Assembly: GCF_000485595.1 (NCBI RefSeq)
Contig: NW_014577109.1
Span: 133,664-172,483 of the forward strand
Reading direction: 5' to 3'
DNA length: 38,820 nucleotides
Origin: Priapulus caudatus
Lineage: Eukaryota > Priapulida > Priapulimorpha > Priapulimorphida > Priapulidae
Part shown: one piece after another, positions 1 to 11,264 of the stretch
How positions within the stretch are numbered: position 1 is the stretch's first letter
Layout: each line of letters begins with the position of its first letter
The notes under the pieces: generated by a model
What the model saw: only the letters and a program-made list of their open reading frames with translations
Told to the model about the DNA's origin: nothing
The model's database searches: none
Position numbers and translations under genes: made by a program

Positions 1-68
<68 letters not shown>

Positions 69-74
69 TAGATA
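1..74. repeat. (GA)n microsatellite grading into (GATA)n
   Basis: Uninterrupted GA dinucleotides run from the first base to about 64, followed by three GATA units and a short TG-rich stretch. The tract probably extends left of the window. It is a homopurine mirror repeat on the plus strand. Confidence 0.97.
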
Positions 75-728
75 TGTGTGTGCGAGTGTGCTTGTGATAT
101 TAAAAGCATTCATCAGAGCCTTCTAAGTGAGCAGCCAGCAGGCCGACCGAAACGTTCGGTTCATATACTGGTTGAAATCACTGCGCAGTGATTCTGACAA
201 CTGGGAGATGTTAATCAGCCGTTGAACCATGTTTGCGCGAAGTCACAATTACATTCGTGAGTACCGGTCCGGTGGTGTCATAGCCGAAGAATCGGCGCAC
301 GATCAACCTTGAACCGGCTCATGTGGGTAATTATGGTCGAGTTGTCATCAAGTGTGTTCTTTCAGGAAAGCCGGCTTTAAATCGCTGCGCTCTCCGCTAA
401 ACCTAGGTCGGTTTTAAGACGGGGGCGACTTTCGAGTAACTGATCTTTGCACTATGGCCAATAATGTTAGCCGAGCAAACAGAATGAGCCGTTTGCGTAA
501 GGGTTTTCGATGGTCCCCCTTATCGAAACTATGTCGTTACTGTGTTTGTGTCTCTGCATGGATTATGACTGATGTGCGCCTGTTATATAGCAACGTATAG
601 TGCTTCCCCGAATCTAAACAACGTCTTCACATGGGTCATTGTAGTTTGATACTGATTCTCTGTTCCTAGTGTTTTTTTCTGAAAGAAAATTATCAGTTTA
701 TTGTGCGTGTTATTCGTGTATTGAAACA
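75..728. other. Unassigned single-copy-looking DNA
   Basis: No ORF of note, simple repeat, RNA gene or recognisable transposon end was seen. A short imperfect palindrome (ccgaa-acg-ttcgg) lies near 148-160 and is too small to interpret. Confidence 0.5.
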
Positions 729-736
729 GTGTAGAA

Positions 737-934
737 CAGGGGTTCTTAACCTGTGGTCCATGGACCCCTTTGGGATCCGTGGATGGGCTTCAGGGGGTCC
801 GTCAACCAAGCGCATAAAATTGTTGTGTTTATGTGCTTATGACATAAGTTATGTCCATTTTTCTGGGGAGGGGTCCGTAGCTTTCACCAGATTCTCAAAG
901 GGGTCCGTGACTCAAACAAGGTTAAGAACCACTG
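737..934. mobile_element. hAT-type MITE, 198 bp, with 8-bp target-site duplications
   Basis: The left end reads CAGGGGTTCTTAACCT and the right end is the reverse complement of CAGTGGTTCTTAACCT, so the 16-bp terminal inverted repeats differ at one base. The element is flanked on both sides by the identical 8-mer GTGTAGAA (729-736 and 935-942). An 8-bp duplication with CAG...CTG-type ends is characteristic of the hAT superfamily. The interior contains repeated GGGGTCCGTG/GGACCCC-like motifs near both ends, making subterminal inverted repeats. It is too short to encode a transposase, so it would depend on one supplied in trans. The perfect duplication and near-perfect ends suggest a fairly recent insertion. 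The 80-codon open frame across it begins with GTG and is a by-product. Confidence 0.93.
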
Positions 935-1110
935 GTGTAGAATAAGCAGTTCCTCTTTGATGTTAACACGAACAATGCTGCTGATGCTGTTGCTGGTGTA
1001 AAAAGTGCCAGAACAGTATATGATCAAAATAATGTCTAGGTGAAGTATATTGCCTGCATAGTAGCAATAATGTGTGTTCAACATCATAGTTAGGCAATAT
1101 AGTCATGGTT

Positions 1111-1136
1111 ATATATATATAGGCCTATATATATAT
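1111..1136. repeat. Perfect 26-bp AT-rich palindrome
   Basis: Alternating AT on each side of a central AGGCCT makes a perfect 13+13 palindrome with no loop. It abuts the left arm of the fold-back repeat at 1135-1273 and could extrude as a cruciform. Confidence 0.9.
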
Positions 1137-1273
1137 TGTTTTGTCATGGACAAAATCGGGAAATTTCCTACAGGGATTGTTAGATCAGCGTCCAGTTAGA
1201 TCAGTTGGATCAGTCTGATCTAGCTGGACTTGCCCTATAGAAAATTTCCCGATTTTGTCCAAGACTAAACAAT
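1135..1273. repeat. Long imperfect inverted repeat (fold-back element)
   Basis: The left arm (1135-1175) pairs with the right arm (1233-1273). The inner 28 bp match at 26 positions, including GGACAAAATCGGGAAATTTC. The outer ~13 bp match with two changes (TTGTTTTGTCA against TTGTTTAGTCT). A second nested hairpin lies in the loop: GTCCAGTTAGATCAG near 1190-1204 against a one-mismatch reverse complement near 1215-1229. No convincing target duplication is visible, so it may be a degenerate fold-back MITE or a transcribed hairpin. No known miRNA seed was recognised in the arms. Confidence 0.85.
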
Positions 1274-3221
1274 GTGGATGTATGTGCGTTGGAATTTCTA
1301 GAAACTAACAGAAAATACAGGAAGTATGATACAGTAATTTGACTATAAAAGATTACCTTGATCACAAATGATAGTTTTGATGGGTTTTATCTTCTATACA
1401 CTTATAGCACACGCCACAAGCTTATTCATTGTTGCAACAGTTATAATACACGTTACAGGATTGCTGAACCTGTTAGCGGCTAAGAAAGAAGAGACAAATA
1501 TTTGCCGCTTCACGTTCATAATCTCAATACATTTGGACGTGCCTCGGGAGCAATGGTAAACAAACATATCTCAAAGAGAAGTTGTACGTGCATTTGAAAT
1601 CGTCATATGCGTATGTGTTGTGGCATGCTGAAGACAGCACTGAACTCGGTATGTAATTTTTTCTTAAAAAAGTGCAATTGCCGCGAAAGAAAGTTGTCCC
1701 TTCTCTATAGCGTCCGTACATGTATGTGCCGATACGTATAGGTGTGGGGCACTGTGGGCAGTGTTAGTGTTGACTAAACGGTGATCTTCCTCCTCGTGTT
1801 AATTATACAGATGGGATGTGATCTACCCGATGAACACCTGCGCATGTGAGGTAGAATACTAAGGCCCAAAATGAACGATTTAAATTAGCAACAAGTTCGA
1901 TTGTGCTGTTGAGTCTTAAGTCTGAAAATAGGTTCAGGCCAACATCTTCTTAGAGTACCATCTTTGTTTTGCTTCCAATGCTGACGTTGTACACTTAGTT
2001 TTAAATTGTAATAATTATAATGATAACATGTGATATCACTTGCGTCCAACTAAATATAACGACATTGTGTTTGTGTAACCTCTGCTATAAAGCGTTTTGC
2101 TTTATTTTGACTGTCATTGTGCTCGTACTGTAAAATTTTCTTGTTTTACTATACTTACTCTCATTAGCGAGTTGGTAGAAATCTCCGTCTATGGTATATT
2201 GTTTATTGAAAACCGGTGGTGGTGAAAACGCCTCTGGTTTTCTATAAGTAAAGATCCGCGGTGTCTGTGTACAGTGTATTCTAATTCAACGGGTTGTCTA
2301 TAACATCACTTACACGATGTAAGTATTTATTCCATATAATGCATTATTGCACGATGCATATTATAATATTTGCCACCTGGGAATGTGATGTTCTTCTATT
2401 AAAGATATTTTGTATTAGCAAGCGAATGTGACGAAAACCGGGCGCCGATGAGAATTTCACGCTGAATATACATGTAGATCCGCCAGATCGGCGGAGTTTG
2501 TAGCTGAGTGCGAGGCGTCACACGTACTTGTTTGTCTGTCGGTAGCAGATGTCGCGCGGTGCATGCTGTGACACGAGAGCCCATTTGCTAATTATTAATA
2601 CCTATGATAGCAACAGAATTTATCTGCGATTTTATTAAAATTGTAAGCAGCGCTTTGCATTTCGTAAATTCGCTCGTCAGCGACGTCTTAATTCGGTGCA
2701 CTGCTATCGCGTTTGCAGCCACCACAGCTGCCTTTGCATGTGAGCTGAGCTATGTGGCAGCTATTGCTAGCGTACATGTCTTCCCAAAGCACAGTGCTGT
2801 ACAAGCATGTACACGTGTTAAACAAACCGTGTGATGAGACCCTAAAGCGAGAGGAGAGGAAAAAATGGCCGAACAAGTTGTGGAGAAAAAATTAACTCGG
2901 TGGTGGTGTGTGAGGAGGGAAGCGGGGTGGGGGTGGGATACTCATCAGCGTGCGAGAGCTGCTATTTTTAACCGCTCTATTTTCTTTAGCGTGAGATTAT
3001 GTGACTATGCTTTTGCAGATCATTTTAGAGAGCTGTGTCGAAGAGCGAAGACATCTGTTTCGGCGAGGAAAAATGCTTAAGGGCTTAAAAACAAGATACG
3101 GACAGCGGCAGCAGTAGTAGCAGCAGAGCGAGTCTCCCAGCAGCGAGAGATAAACCGCTACATGCAGCTGATTGCACTGTCAACGTGTAAACGCACGACT
3201 TCAAGTTTTTTCTCTCTTCAG
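1274..3221. other. Unassigned DNA
   Basis: This stretch is AT-rich to about 2400 and then richer in CpG. No recognisable coding domain, RNA gene or transposon was seen. Open frames here are under 80 codons and overlap on both strands, as expected by chance. The CpG increase from about 2.4 kb could mark a promoter-proximal region, but no TATA or initiator arrangement is convincing. Confidence 0.4.
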
Positions 3222-3279
3222 GTACGATGCGAGAGTGGTAACAAGTCGTCTGCTGGTGTCTTCATTCTGCAGGGGTAAG
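3222..3279 (+). CDS. Possible internal micro-exon (58 nt), unidentified
   Basis: A strong acceptor, a pyrimidine-rich run ending TTTTTTCTCTCTTCAG (AG at 3220-3221), precedes a 58-nt segment ending in AAG followed by GTGAGT (GT at 3280-3281), a near-ideal donor. With one leading base the segment reads YDARVVTSRLLVSSFCRGK and is open throughout, which would make the upstream intron phase 2 and the downstream intron phase 0. A second possible acceptor (ATTCTGCAG) lies at about 3263-3272. The peptide is not recognised, and a 19-codon open frame is not evidence of coding by itself. It could equally be a non-coding 5' UTR exon or a chance pairing of splice signals. Confidence 0.18.
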
Positions 3280-4878
3280 GTGAGTGCAGCGTCTCGTCAC
3301 AGGCATTGCCCTACGGTCCCTAAGTGTTTCCGCGTGGACAGACGGGGCTCATCGTGAAGCGATCACGGGCGAACACAAATAAGGGTTTTTCTGTCGGATC
3401 GGCTGCGCGGCAAGTGCGTACGATGTGTCTAGATGAAATTATCTCGGCGATCTTAGGGTTGCAAACTCGTGAATGGCTCGCACAGAGTTCTCGGCTCGAT
3501 TCTCAAGCAAGCGAAAGTCGCTGCCCGTTTTTTCAGCAACCCCCCGTATAGTAAAGCTTTAACGGCCCGCTTTCTAGTCTGTTGTTAGCTGAACTGCGTG
3601 CAAAAGCGCCGCCAGTTTGACGCAAAATCGGGGATAACTGAACAGGGTATAGCTAAGCAATCATCCTCCGTCAGGGGAGGGCGCGCCCCTTGCGGTTTGA
3701 TGACGTCACGGGTTTCGTACGCAATCTGCTGTGACGTGTCAATCGGCGACTCAAATGTCCTACAGATATCTGCGACTGCGAACATCTTGCGTTTCTTCAA
3801 CAGTTTCGCACCTCGTCACGCAAATTAAAGCCACGTCGTATCGTAGTCCCCCCGCGTGTTCACGCAGCGGGTGTCACAGGCCGCGCACGCTCGTTAGGAA
3901 TAGTATTCGGAACCGAAGTTTTTGGCCCGTCTGGACATGCAGTCGCCACCACGTTTTTCCTATTGTGCTGTTATAACAGTGTTGACACAAAAGGGATGCG
4001 TGTTTCGTAGTTACACCCTACTCGCGTTCGACGCCTTGCCGAGACAAAAACCGTGCTGTGTAGACACAAGGCTAGTTTGCCCGAGTTTACCATTGGCCTG
4101 GTCATTTGTGTACATTACTGTTTAAAAAATATCCCAGACTACTAATCCATACGGCAACACGCAGCGCGAGCGCGAGGTGAAAGCCTGAAACCCAGAAGTC
4201 TGCTGATCGGAGACGGGCAGCCTGCGCTGCGCTTCCGTCGCTACTCGCTGTATTCAGTGTCACAGATCTGTGTACATTTCGGCGTGACCGCCATGTTGGA
4301 ATTTCGTGGCGAAGTGTACAAAGCAACGACTTCTGAGTGGTGTACGTTTAAACAAGCAGTTTGTTTTCCTGAGCGGAGTCGTGTGTAGATATGTGAGACG
4401 CGCAGAGGCAGTTGGTCTTGCTTAGAGAGCCTCTGGAAGTTCTTAATAACAGCTTATCGCCCATTCTAAGGGTTAACTGGCTTCAGGGCTTCAGATAGTT
4501 GCAAAGACATCGGTGCCACAACACCCGACCGTATGTCGGTATAACAATGGTATGTAGATACTAAATACGTATTTAAGCGATATGTATATACATGGAAAGA
4601 GGACAAACTTTGAGAGTGTATTTTGCTGCTGATTGTTTTTATTCTTGGTAGGGGTTCAGAGGGTGTGCTGTGTCCCTAATGAAGATGTTAAAACTAACTT
4701 TGGTGCTAATGGTCGCACAAGGCCAGCTTCAGGACCCAGCATTTAGAGCGGTTCTTCATGTTTCTTTCATACTTCTAACAATTCCGTTTTTGTTGCTGAA
4801 GCCATTTTTATGTGTCCATATGTTTTCATTGTCATCTGGTGCCATTTCTGCATTTCTCTATTAGAGATCAGTTGACCA
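3280..4878. other. Unassigned CpG-rich DNA
   Basis: CpG-containing sequence with short overlapping open frames on both strands and no recognisable domain. No transposon ends, RNA genes or long simple repeats were seen. Confidence 0.4.
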
Positions 4879-4884
4879 TGTGTG

Positions 4885-4916
<32 letters not shown>

Positions 4917-5030
4917 TGTGTGTGTGTGCGTGTGCGTGCGTGTGTGCTTGCGTTCATGCGTATATGTGTGTGCGTGTGTCTGTCTGCGTGCGCGCACGCG
5001 TTTGTGTGTATGCGCGCGTGTGCGAGTGTA
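4879..5030. repeat. (TG)n/(TGCG)n compound microsatellite
   Basis: An alternating purine-pyrimidine tract mixes TG and CGTG units and is followed by GTGAGTGAGTGAGTG near 5077. Cys/Val/Arg-rich and His/Thr-rich open frames across it are artefacts of the repeat. Such tracts have Z-DNA potential. Confidence 0.95.
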
Positions 5031-5388
5031 AGTCGTTTAGCAGCGCGGACGCACGGACGCTACCTGAGGCGGTGTGGGTGAGTGAGTGAGTGATGATGCG
5101 TCGCGGTCAGCTAGCCTGTAACCGCTGCCGGTTAGGCCGCCTGCCATCGACCGGCCACGACGTCTGCGGGCATCGCGCCCTAGACCGCTGTGTGCAGAAA
5201 TGAACAAATGCTTAAAATGTGCATTTTTAGCATGCGCGTTGCCGATCTTTATTCAGGAGCGAATTTACGCGTGTCTAGTGATCGATGGCTGTCTAGCTTG
5301 ATTGAGTGTAGGTGTAACGCGGGGTAATACTTTGAAGGGTGCCGGAGACGTGACCTAACGTTAATGGCCACCGTACACAATCGACCAG

Positions 5389-5421
5389 CAGATAGAGAGA
5401 GAGAGGGAGAGAGAGAGAGAG

Positions 5422-5486
<65 letters not shown>

Positions 5487-5524
5487 GATAGAGATAGAGA
5501 TAGAGAGAGAGAGAGAGAGAGAGA

Positions 5525-5572
<48 letters not shown>

Positions 5573-5580
5573 TGAGAGTG
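5389..5580. repeat. (GA)n with internal (GATA/GAGATA)n block
   Basis: About 190 bp of nearly pure purine on the plus strand. GA units flank a central block of regularly spaced GATAGA units (about 5470-5505). The Glu/Arg-rich and Ser/Leu-rich frames on the two strands are translations of the repeat, not genes. Confidence 0.96.
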
Positions 5581-5738
5581 TAATTAAGAGCGAGAATGGA
5601 AGAGAACGTAATTGCGGTAGAAATTTAGCCAGCCAATACACATCAAGCAGGTTACATGCGAGAACGAGAGGAAGTAGCACGGCAATATATTGAGTGTATC
5701 TGTCGGAATGGTGTAGGTGTAAGGGGGGAAGTAGACCC

Positions 5739-5773
5739 CCCCCCCCCCACTCATCCCTCCTTCCTTCCTTCGC
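5739..5773. repeat. Poly-C run followed by TTCC units
   Basis: About 13 consecutive C residues are followed within a few bases by CCTTCCTTCCTTC. This is a low-complexity pyrimidine run. Confidence 0.85.
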
Positions 5774-5904
5774 CTGGTGCACAGCATGGTAGTCTAGAAT
5801 CGTAAATGAGTGTCGAGAGGGTGGCCGATTGTTGACGATTGCCGAAATTCTCATGGTTTAAGCGCGTCCCGTCGATTATTGACAGATCCCTTAGAGGCTT
5901 AGAG

Positions 5905-5943
5905 TGGACGCTCGGCCATTGTCGCAGTCCGGCCGAGCGTCCA
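5905..5943. repeat. Perfect hairpin, 13-bp arms and 13-nt loop
   Basis: TGGACGCTCGGCC (5905-5917) is followed after 13 nt by its exact reverse complement GGCCGAGCGTCCA (5931-5943). The arms are GC-rich, so the stem would be stable. It lies in otherwise unassigned sequence and has no T-tract that would suggest a Pol III terminator. Confidence 0.9.
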
Positions 5944-6502
5944 ATTATGTTCGCGGTGGCCCCCGCGACCCGCCTTTTGTTTGAAGCGGTTAATTGAAAA
6001 CGGGTATATTTCAGGTGTACCGGCCGCACCTGATCTCGGTGGGAAGCTGATCCCGGCGGGCGCGCAATCCCGGCTCTGCCAGCCGAATCTTGTTTGTGTG
6101 CGCGCGACGACGAGTCTCAATGGCACCCCCTCCTCCTCTCCTCCCCCCTCCTCCTCCCTTCCCCCTCGACAATATGGTCGCTGACAACCTGTGAAGATGT
6201 GCCCTTGAATAGGCTCGGCGAGGAGAATGCGACGAGAGTGACTTGGTGTAATTACTGGGTTCTTTTGTGTCAGGGGGTCGGTTATGTGTGGCCAGCGCTT
6301 CCCGGCCACATGTTATAGACACCCGTGTAGCAGCGCTGTACGTATAGCGGTCCGGCTTAATTTCCTACGCGGCTTCTCAATGGCGTTTTACATAGTGGGT
6401 CAGGCTGAGAACGCGAGACTTTATCCAGACAACATGGTCTCGTATAGGGCAGGCTGTGCGCTAAAGTTCCAGTAGCGGAATCGGTTAGAAACGAGTGCGT
6501 AA

Positions 6503-6527
6503 ACGCGCACGCACACACACTCCCTCG

Positions 6528-6572
<45 letters not shown>

Positions 6573-6634
6573 TCTCTCGCTCTCTCTCTCTCGCTCTCGC
6601 TCTCGCTTTCGCTCTCCCCGTCGCTCTTCCTCTC
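6503..6634. repeat. (CA)n then (TC)n/(CGCTCT)n microsatellite
   Basis: A short CG/CA alternating stretch (6503-6520) runs into about 110 bp of TC with interspersed TCGC units. It is homopyrimidine on the plus strand, the opposite of the GA tract at 5.4 kb. Confidence 0.95.
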
Positions 6635-8650
6635 TTAATTAAGTCGTCATCATAGTTATCGTTCAGTTATTCAGTACATCGCTGTCCTTTTTAGCTTCAC
6701 TTCTAGCTATTTCGTACTTCTAGATATGAGCTTTCTAGCGAAGCGTCATCTACTTTTACTCTACTTCTTTCTTCTACATCTTACGCAGAGCTTACATAAA
6801 GGGTAAAGCTTACATAAGGGGGCGGGGCTCGCTACCGCTTGCACCCATATTTGGCAGTGAGTCGCATCTGCCAAAGATGACAAGATTCGGTATGTAGATG
6901 CATTACTGAGATGTAATCGCACTAATTAGCTGCCGAATCTTAGCGGGCTTTAATTTCCTGCTGCACCCGCTCTGAGCACCGGCAAATGAATATGCAAAAA
7001 CGTGTTTGTTTGATTTCGAGTGCGAGAAATATTTCGGGCGTGGAGGAAAAAAAATAGAGCACGTCTGCGCGCGCCGCTATTCGGAGCAACACCACCACTC
7101 AGCTGCTGGTGGCTTCATCGTAAGTTAATTCTCGATTAATGCAGCAGCAAACGGCCGGCCCCGACCTGTCGACCCGCAGGACGTGCGTGCGCGTGCACGA
7201 AATTTTCAAACTCGTTTTTGCATAGCAGTGCGATTGTTGAGAGGTACGCGGCAGCGCACTTCCTTACCCATGCATCGCGCCCACGTGGCTGATATGCTAA
7301 TTGATTAAGAAAGGATCGAGCGCTCTCGCATCCTGCCACGACTTCCTGTCACCGGTTTCGCAGGTTGACTAGTAAAATGTTGCACTTCAGTTGGGGGTCG
7401 TTATGGTGACCCATAATTAGCCTCGCGCTGGATCGGAATAATTTCGCCATTGTACAAAGCCGCGTAACAGCTCAGAGTTAGCCGGACCGCTGACCTGCTG
7501 GGGGGAGAGAGCACATGCAGGTTCAAACGAATGCACGTTCAATCGTTGAGTTTTGTTTTGGGCAGCAGTCGGCCGGAGGATTGAAAGAAAACGCCAAAAA
7601 CCAAAAGGTTATAAAAGCTCCTTGCGACGTGAATATTTATGCGCGCATGCACGATTACAGAGTAGCTGATTGTCGCAGTAAGAATTGCGGCGGGTGTTAC
7701 TGCCTTCTTAATATTCTGCTCGAGAAAAAACCAGTGTGTAGTCAGTTTGTTATTAGTGGAAGCTGACTAGCCTAATGAAAGAGCCAGTGTTACCATAAAA
7801 AGCATAGAAATCAGATTTACGCAGGACACAAAAGAGTCAGTTATGAAAACAGTATTAGTATGCCAGTGGGTTGTTTTTGCACCGGCTTATGACCAGGTCC
7901 CCCGCATTGTCTTGCCGTGCTAGCGATCGTAGTTGGTATGCGGCGCAATGCGGGGGTGGGGTGGTGGTCGGGGTGGATCACTGCTTGATCGCTGCCCGCA
8001 CTCCATTGCCGGCCGTAACGGAAAGGAAATGAATGACAAAAGCATTTATTCTCACCCACCGACACGGCTTTCACGAGCCGCACGAATTAAAAGCTCCGAA
8101 TCACTCCCGTTGGCGGTTGATTGGGTGGGAACGCGGCATTGTTCATTGGCGGCTCTGAAATGTGCTGAAACTAAGTGTTCTGGTAATAATGATTATGCCT
8201 TTCCTCTTGGGCGTGGGCCATTTCCTGTGGCAGTGTTATTACCAATTTGCGTTTAGGCCGAACATCTTTAAGTTCTTTATAGGGTAGCCTGTTGTGCTAG
8301 TATATACTGGGATCGGGTCATACGCTATCATAACTATTAAAGCTACTGTAACAGCAGCTCAACTGCTACGGATAGCATATCTTGCCGTTGTTCACAGATA
8401 TATTTTTTTTTATCAATCGCTCTAGAAACGCCTAATATTCACTTTTTCTGTCTAAAATCATTGTGTATGCGTGTAAGCTATCTCGTAAACATGGCAGTAT
8501 GGCACGTGCATAGCAGATGTAACTAGACCGATTTCATCACAATTACTGCGCCACACGTAATCGAAACACATCTAGGCAAGGGAAAGTTAAACAAGTGAGT
8601 ACTATACTCTTCAATTTAGTTTCCTATATCGAATTTTCCAGGAATCTAAT
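6635..8650. other. Unassigned DNA
   Basis: No recognisable gene, repeat or RNA was seen. The region has several TAATTA and ATTAAT-type sites and retained CpG, so regulatory DNA is possible, but nothing here can be named. An ATG-started 83-codon frame at 7515-7766 has a Cys-containing tail but no recognised motif. Confidence 0.4.
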
Positions 8651-8667
8651 ATATATATATATATATT
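8651..8667. repeat. Short (AT)n tract
   Basis: A run of AT dinucleotides lies inside AT-rich sequence. Confidence 0.85.
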
Positions 8668-11264
8668 TACTGGTGTTAATTTTCGTTAACACTGCTTATC
8701 TAATATAAAACAAGTTATAAGTTATGGAAAATATCATTTATTAAAAAATACTAAAATTCGTTTAAGTTGGTAAATGCATTATATACTTATAAGTGCAATT
8801 TACAAATAACTATAGTGGTTTTGTGCTAGGAACTATTTCGTAGAGCTGTGTGTTCATGATGTTGCAGTTATTTATTCGTCTGTTCTGTCTGTACGCCAAA
8901 TTTGTATCCGCACAAGTTTTGGAAATGCATAACTTGGATGCATTTGTGGCGAATTGAGAAAGATTCCAGTTCTTAACACTGCAACTGTGCTCGTACGTAG
9001 GATATCTAAACAAGAAATTTACACAGACAGAGAAGAGAATACATCTGCACTTTCTGGCAGAACATATGAAGCCTATTTCATTGATTTGCTGCTGCAATAA
9101 CATTGTTGTAGTGTACGTGTAGATATTAGCGTGTGCAATGCAAATTTTTAGTGGCATTGATTGTGTGTGGGAGGAGATATGAATGCACAACGTTGTTGAA
9201 TGTATCGGTTCTCTCAGTTTCCATGCTGAGCTCATTTCTGTTCGTTCATTAGTATTGTACATGACAAGAAAACGAAAATACACGGTTAATTTTAGCGTCA
9301 CCATTTTCTAAGCAATGCTGAGAGGAGCTTACGAATAAAAGAATAAGTGTTTTGACATAATTTATAATGATAACAATACTATTATTCGTGTCGTTCGGAC
9401 AACAAAGGTTTGCACGCTGCGTGACTGCGTCTATTCTGTAGCACGGAGAGCTAGGACTTCTGCGAGCTTCGTGTGTATTTTCTGTCGCTGCTCACGACAG
9501 AAATTGACAGCGAGGCAATTGTTGTGTTTTTGTGCGCAAAATACATGTATCAACAGCACGACCCCTCGAGAAGCTCGCGAGTAGCGGTAGAAGGAGATCA
9601 TTAGGGCTTGATCGTTAACTGCGCTGTAATTTACATACTAATGATGTAGAGATACAAGCCGACATGCGACTGCTTGCAGGAACGGCGCACAATCGATATG
9701 CAAATGCAATTAGGCCAGAGATTATATTTGAACAAATGCCCATCACCCACCGAGCCAGCCCTGACAAAGGCGAGGATCGAAACGGGGGCCACCCAGCTTG
9801 CACCTCGGCTGATGCAGCTGTTCCGTAACTGGGTATTGTGGGCTCTGAAGACAAGCCAGCACCCTGTTTTCGTAATTAGCGCAAAAAATCGAACGCCAGT
9901 AGGGGTATCAGTTATAGCGACCCGCATCGTCGGCACAGCGAGACGGCGGCCGATAGCGACTGCTGAGGTAAATCAGGAGGAGCCCCGTGACACGGCTGAC
10001 CCAGACCGAGGCGGATGCAGACGCCGCGATGCTCCTGCATCACTGCTAAACGTCATCACATATTGTACATCTTGCTGTGGGGGAGAGGTGGAGGAGTGCA
10101 ATCGGTGTGTCTATGTCAGGGAAGCGAAGGGAATGGGAGTGCGTAGAGAGACTTCTTTTTGCTCCTGCGTGCGCGATACACTTAAGGAAATCTCTTACGG
10201 GAAGCTGGTTGGGGTGACGACAGTGGATATGGTCAGATAGACGAGGTGACAAGGTCAGGGACAATGAGAAAATGCGCGATAGGACAGTGGGGTAGGTGGA
10301 ACCTAGCAGACGATGAGAGCAGTTTCGATAGCACCAGTCCCCCGCCCCTGGAAAGATGAATGTTATTTATTTTAAAATGTCAGTTAGACTGACTCCACGA
10401 GTCCTTGAGCATCAGCACCGATGGCTGCGACGGCCTGCTGGAATCGGTCTAAATGCAAGTGGCGAGTATTCGGCTGCGGATCGGGTTTGCCTTCCTTGGA
10501 TGCGTGGTGGAGTTTTTTTTATCGCGTACATGTGTCACCATGTGTTATCCGGTTAAATTTACTATGAAGTGGTCATTAGAGTTTGCAAATTAATGGAGCC
10601 TGCATTCGCCGCGGCGATTTTTTGCGAGTGAAGCCGAAACGACGGCATGGGGTGTGAAAAAGCAGCAGTTGATGAGGATTCGTGGGAGGTGGTAAACCAG
10701 ATCCCGTATCGGATGTTCTGATTATTGTACGTATCCACTTTGGAATGATCATAGGCGATGCAGATTCACGCTCCGCTAAGTCTAGAAGAGGCGGTGGGAA
10801 GCGATGTGATTTCGTGTGCGGCACGGGGTCCTTGCATGCTTGATGATTTGGCTGACAGCGAGTGAAAGCTCGTTAAGCGCCTCTTGCGCTAACTCTGGTT
10901 CTGCAGGAATGCTTGTTGGCCACACGTGGCATCTGCTAGCTAATTCAGGTCAGCTGAATCTGTAGGTCGACCATCCCGTAAGATCAAGTGGTGTCATGTT
11001 GAAGTAGGTATGTTTGCCACTATAGATGGCTTTTTTCGCGCCTGTGGGGTGTTTGTGACGGTTGTTTTTAGCTATCGGTAGGCTGTATGGCTTCTTATAC
11101 CCGCCATGAGGTGACTATCATTCTTGGTTAGGGACCCATTGCCAGCACTGTAGAACCCGCGAGTGCTTATTTCTGTTGCGTGTACTGGGGTGGGTAGGTG
11201 GGTAATGTTTGGGAGGAGGGGTGGAGGGAAGTGGTCGAGGGAGATTGGTTACTCCAAAGGCACA
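8668..11264. other. Unassigned DNA with a few longer chance-type ORFs
   Basis: This stretch holds a minus-strand ATG frame of 164 codons (8810-9304) and a plus-strand frame discussed separately (9698-10240). Neither resembles a known family. No transposon ends, RNA genes or long simple repeats were seen. Confidence 0.35.
9698..10240 (+). CDS. Open reading frame of 180 codons, unidentified and doubtful
   Basis: This is the longest frame in the window that is not built from a simple repeat and begins with ATG. Starting at the ATG at 9698 it runs 180 residues, and the frame is open upstream to at least 9674, where a TTGCAG acceptor-like string lies. The N-terminal half is mixed and basic. The C-terminal third has several cysteines (CTSCC, EECNRC, FCSC), but no spacing that matches a known zinc-binding or disulfide family. 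No signal peptide or membrane segment is visible. A frame of this length can arise by chance in almost 39 kb read in six frames. I do not recognise it and assign no function. Confidence 0.12.
   Translation: MQMQLGQRLYLNKCPSPTEPALTKARIETGATQLAPRLMQLFRNWVLWALKTSQHPVFVISAKNRTPVGVSVIATRIVGTARRRPIATAEVNQEEPRDTADPDRGGCRRRDAPASLLNVITYCTSCCGGEVEECNRCVYVREAKGMGVRRETSFCSCVRDTLKEISYGKLVGVTTVDMVR

Noticed and set aside
5249-5854. 201-codon minus frame rich in Ser-Leu and the matching plus Glu-Arg frame at 5364-5693
   Set aside because: Direct translations of the GA/TC microsatellite; both strands are open for the same reason.
8810-9304. 164-codon minus ATG frame
   Set aside because: Composition looks random, no domain or splice context, and AT-rich sequence yields such frames by chance.
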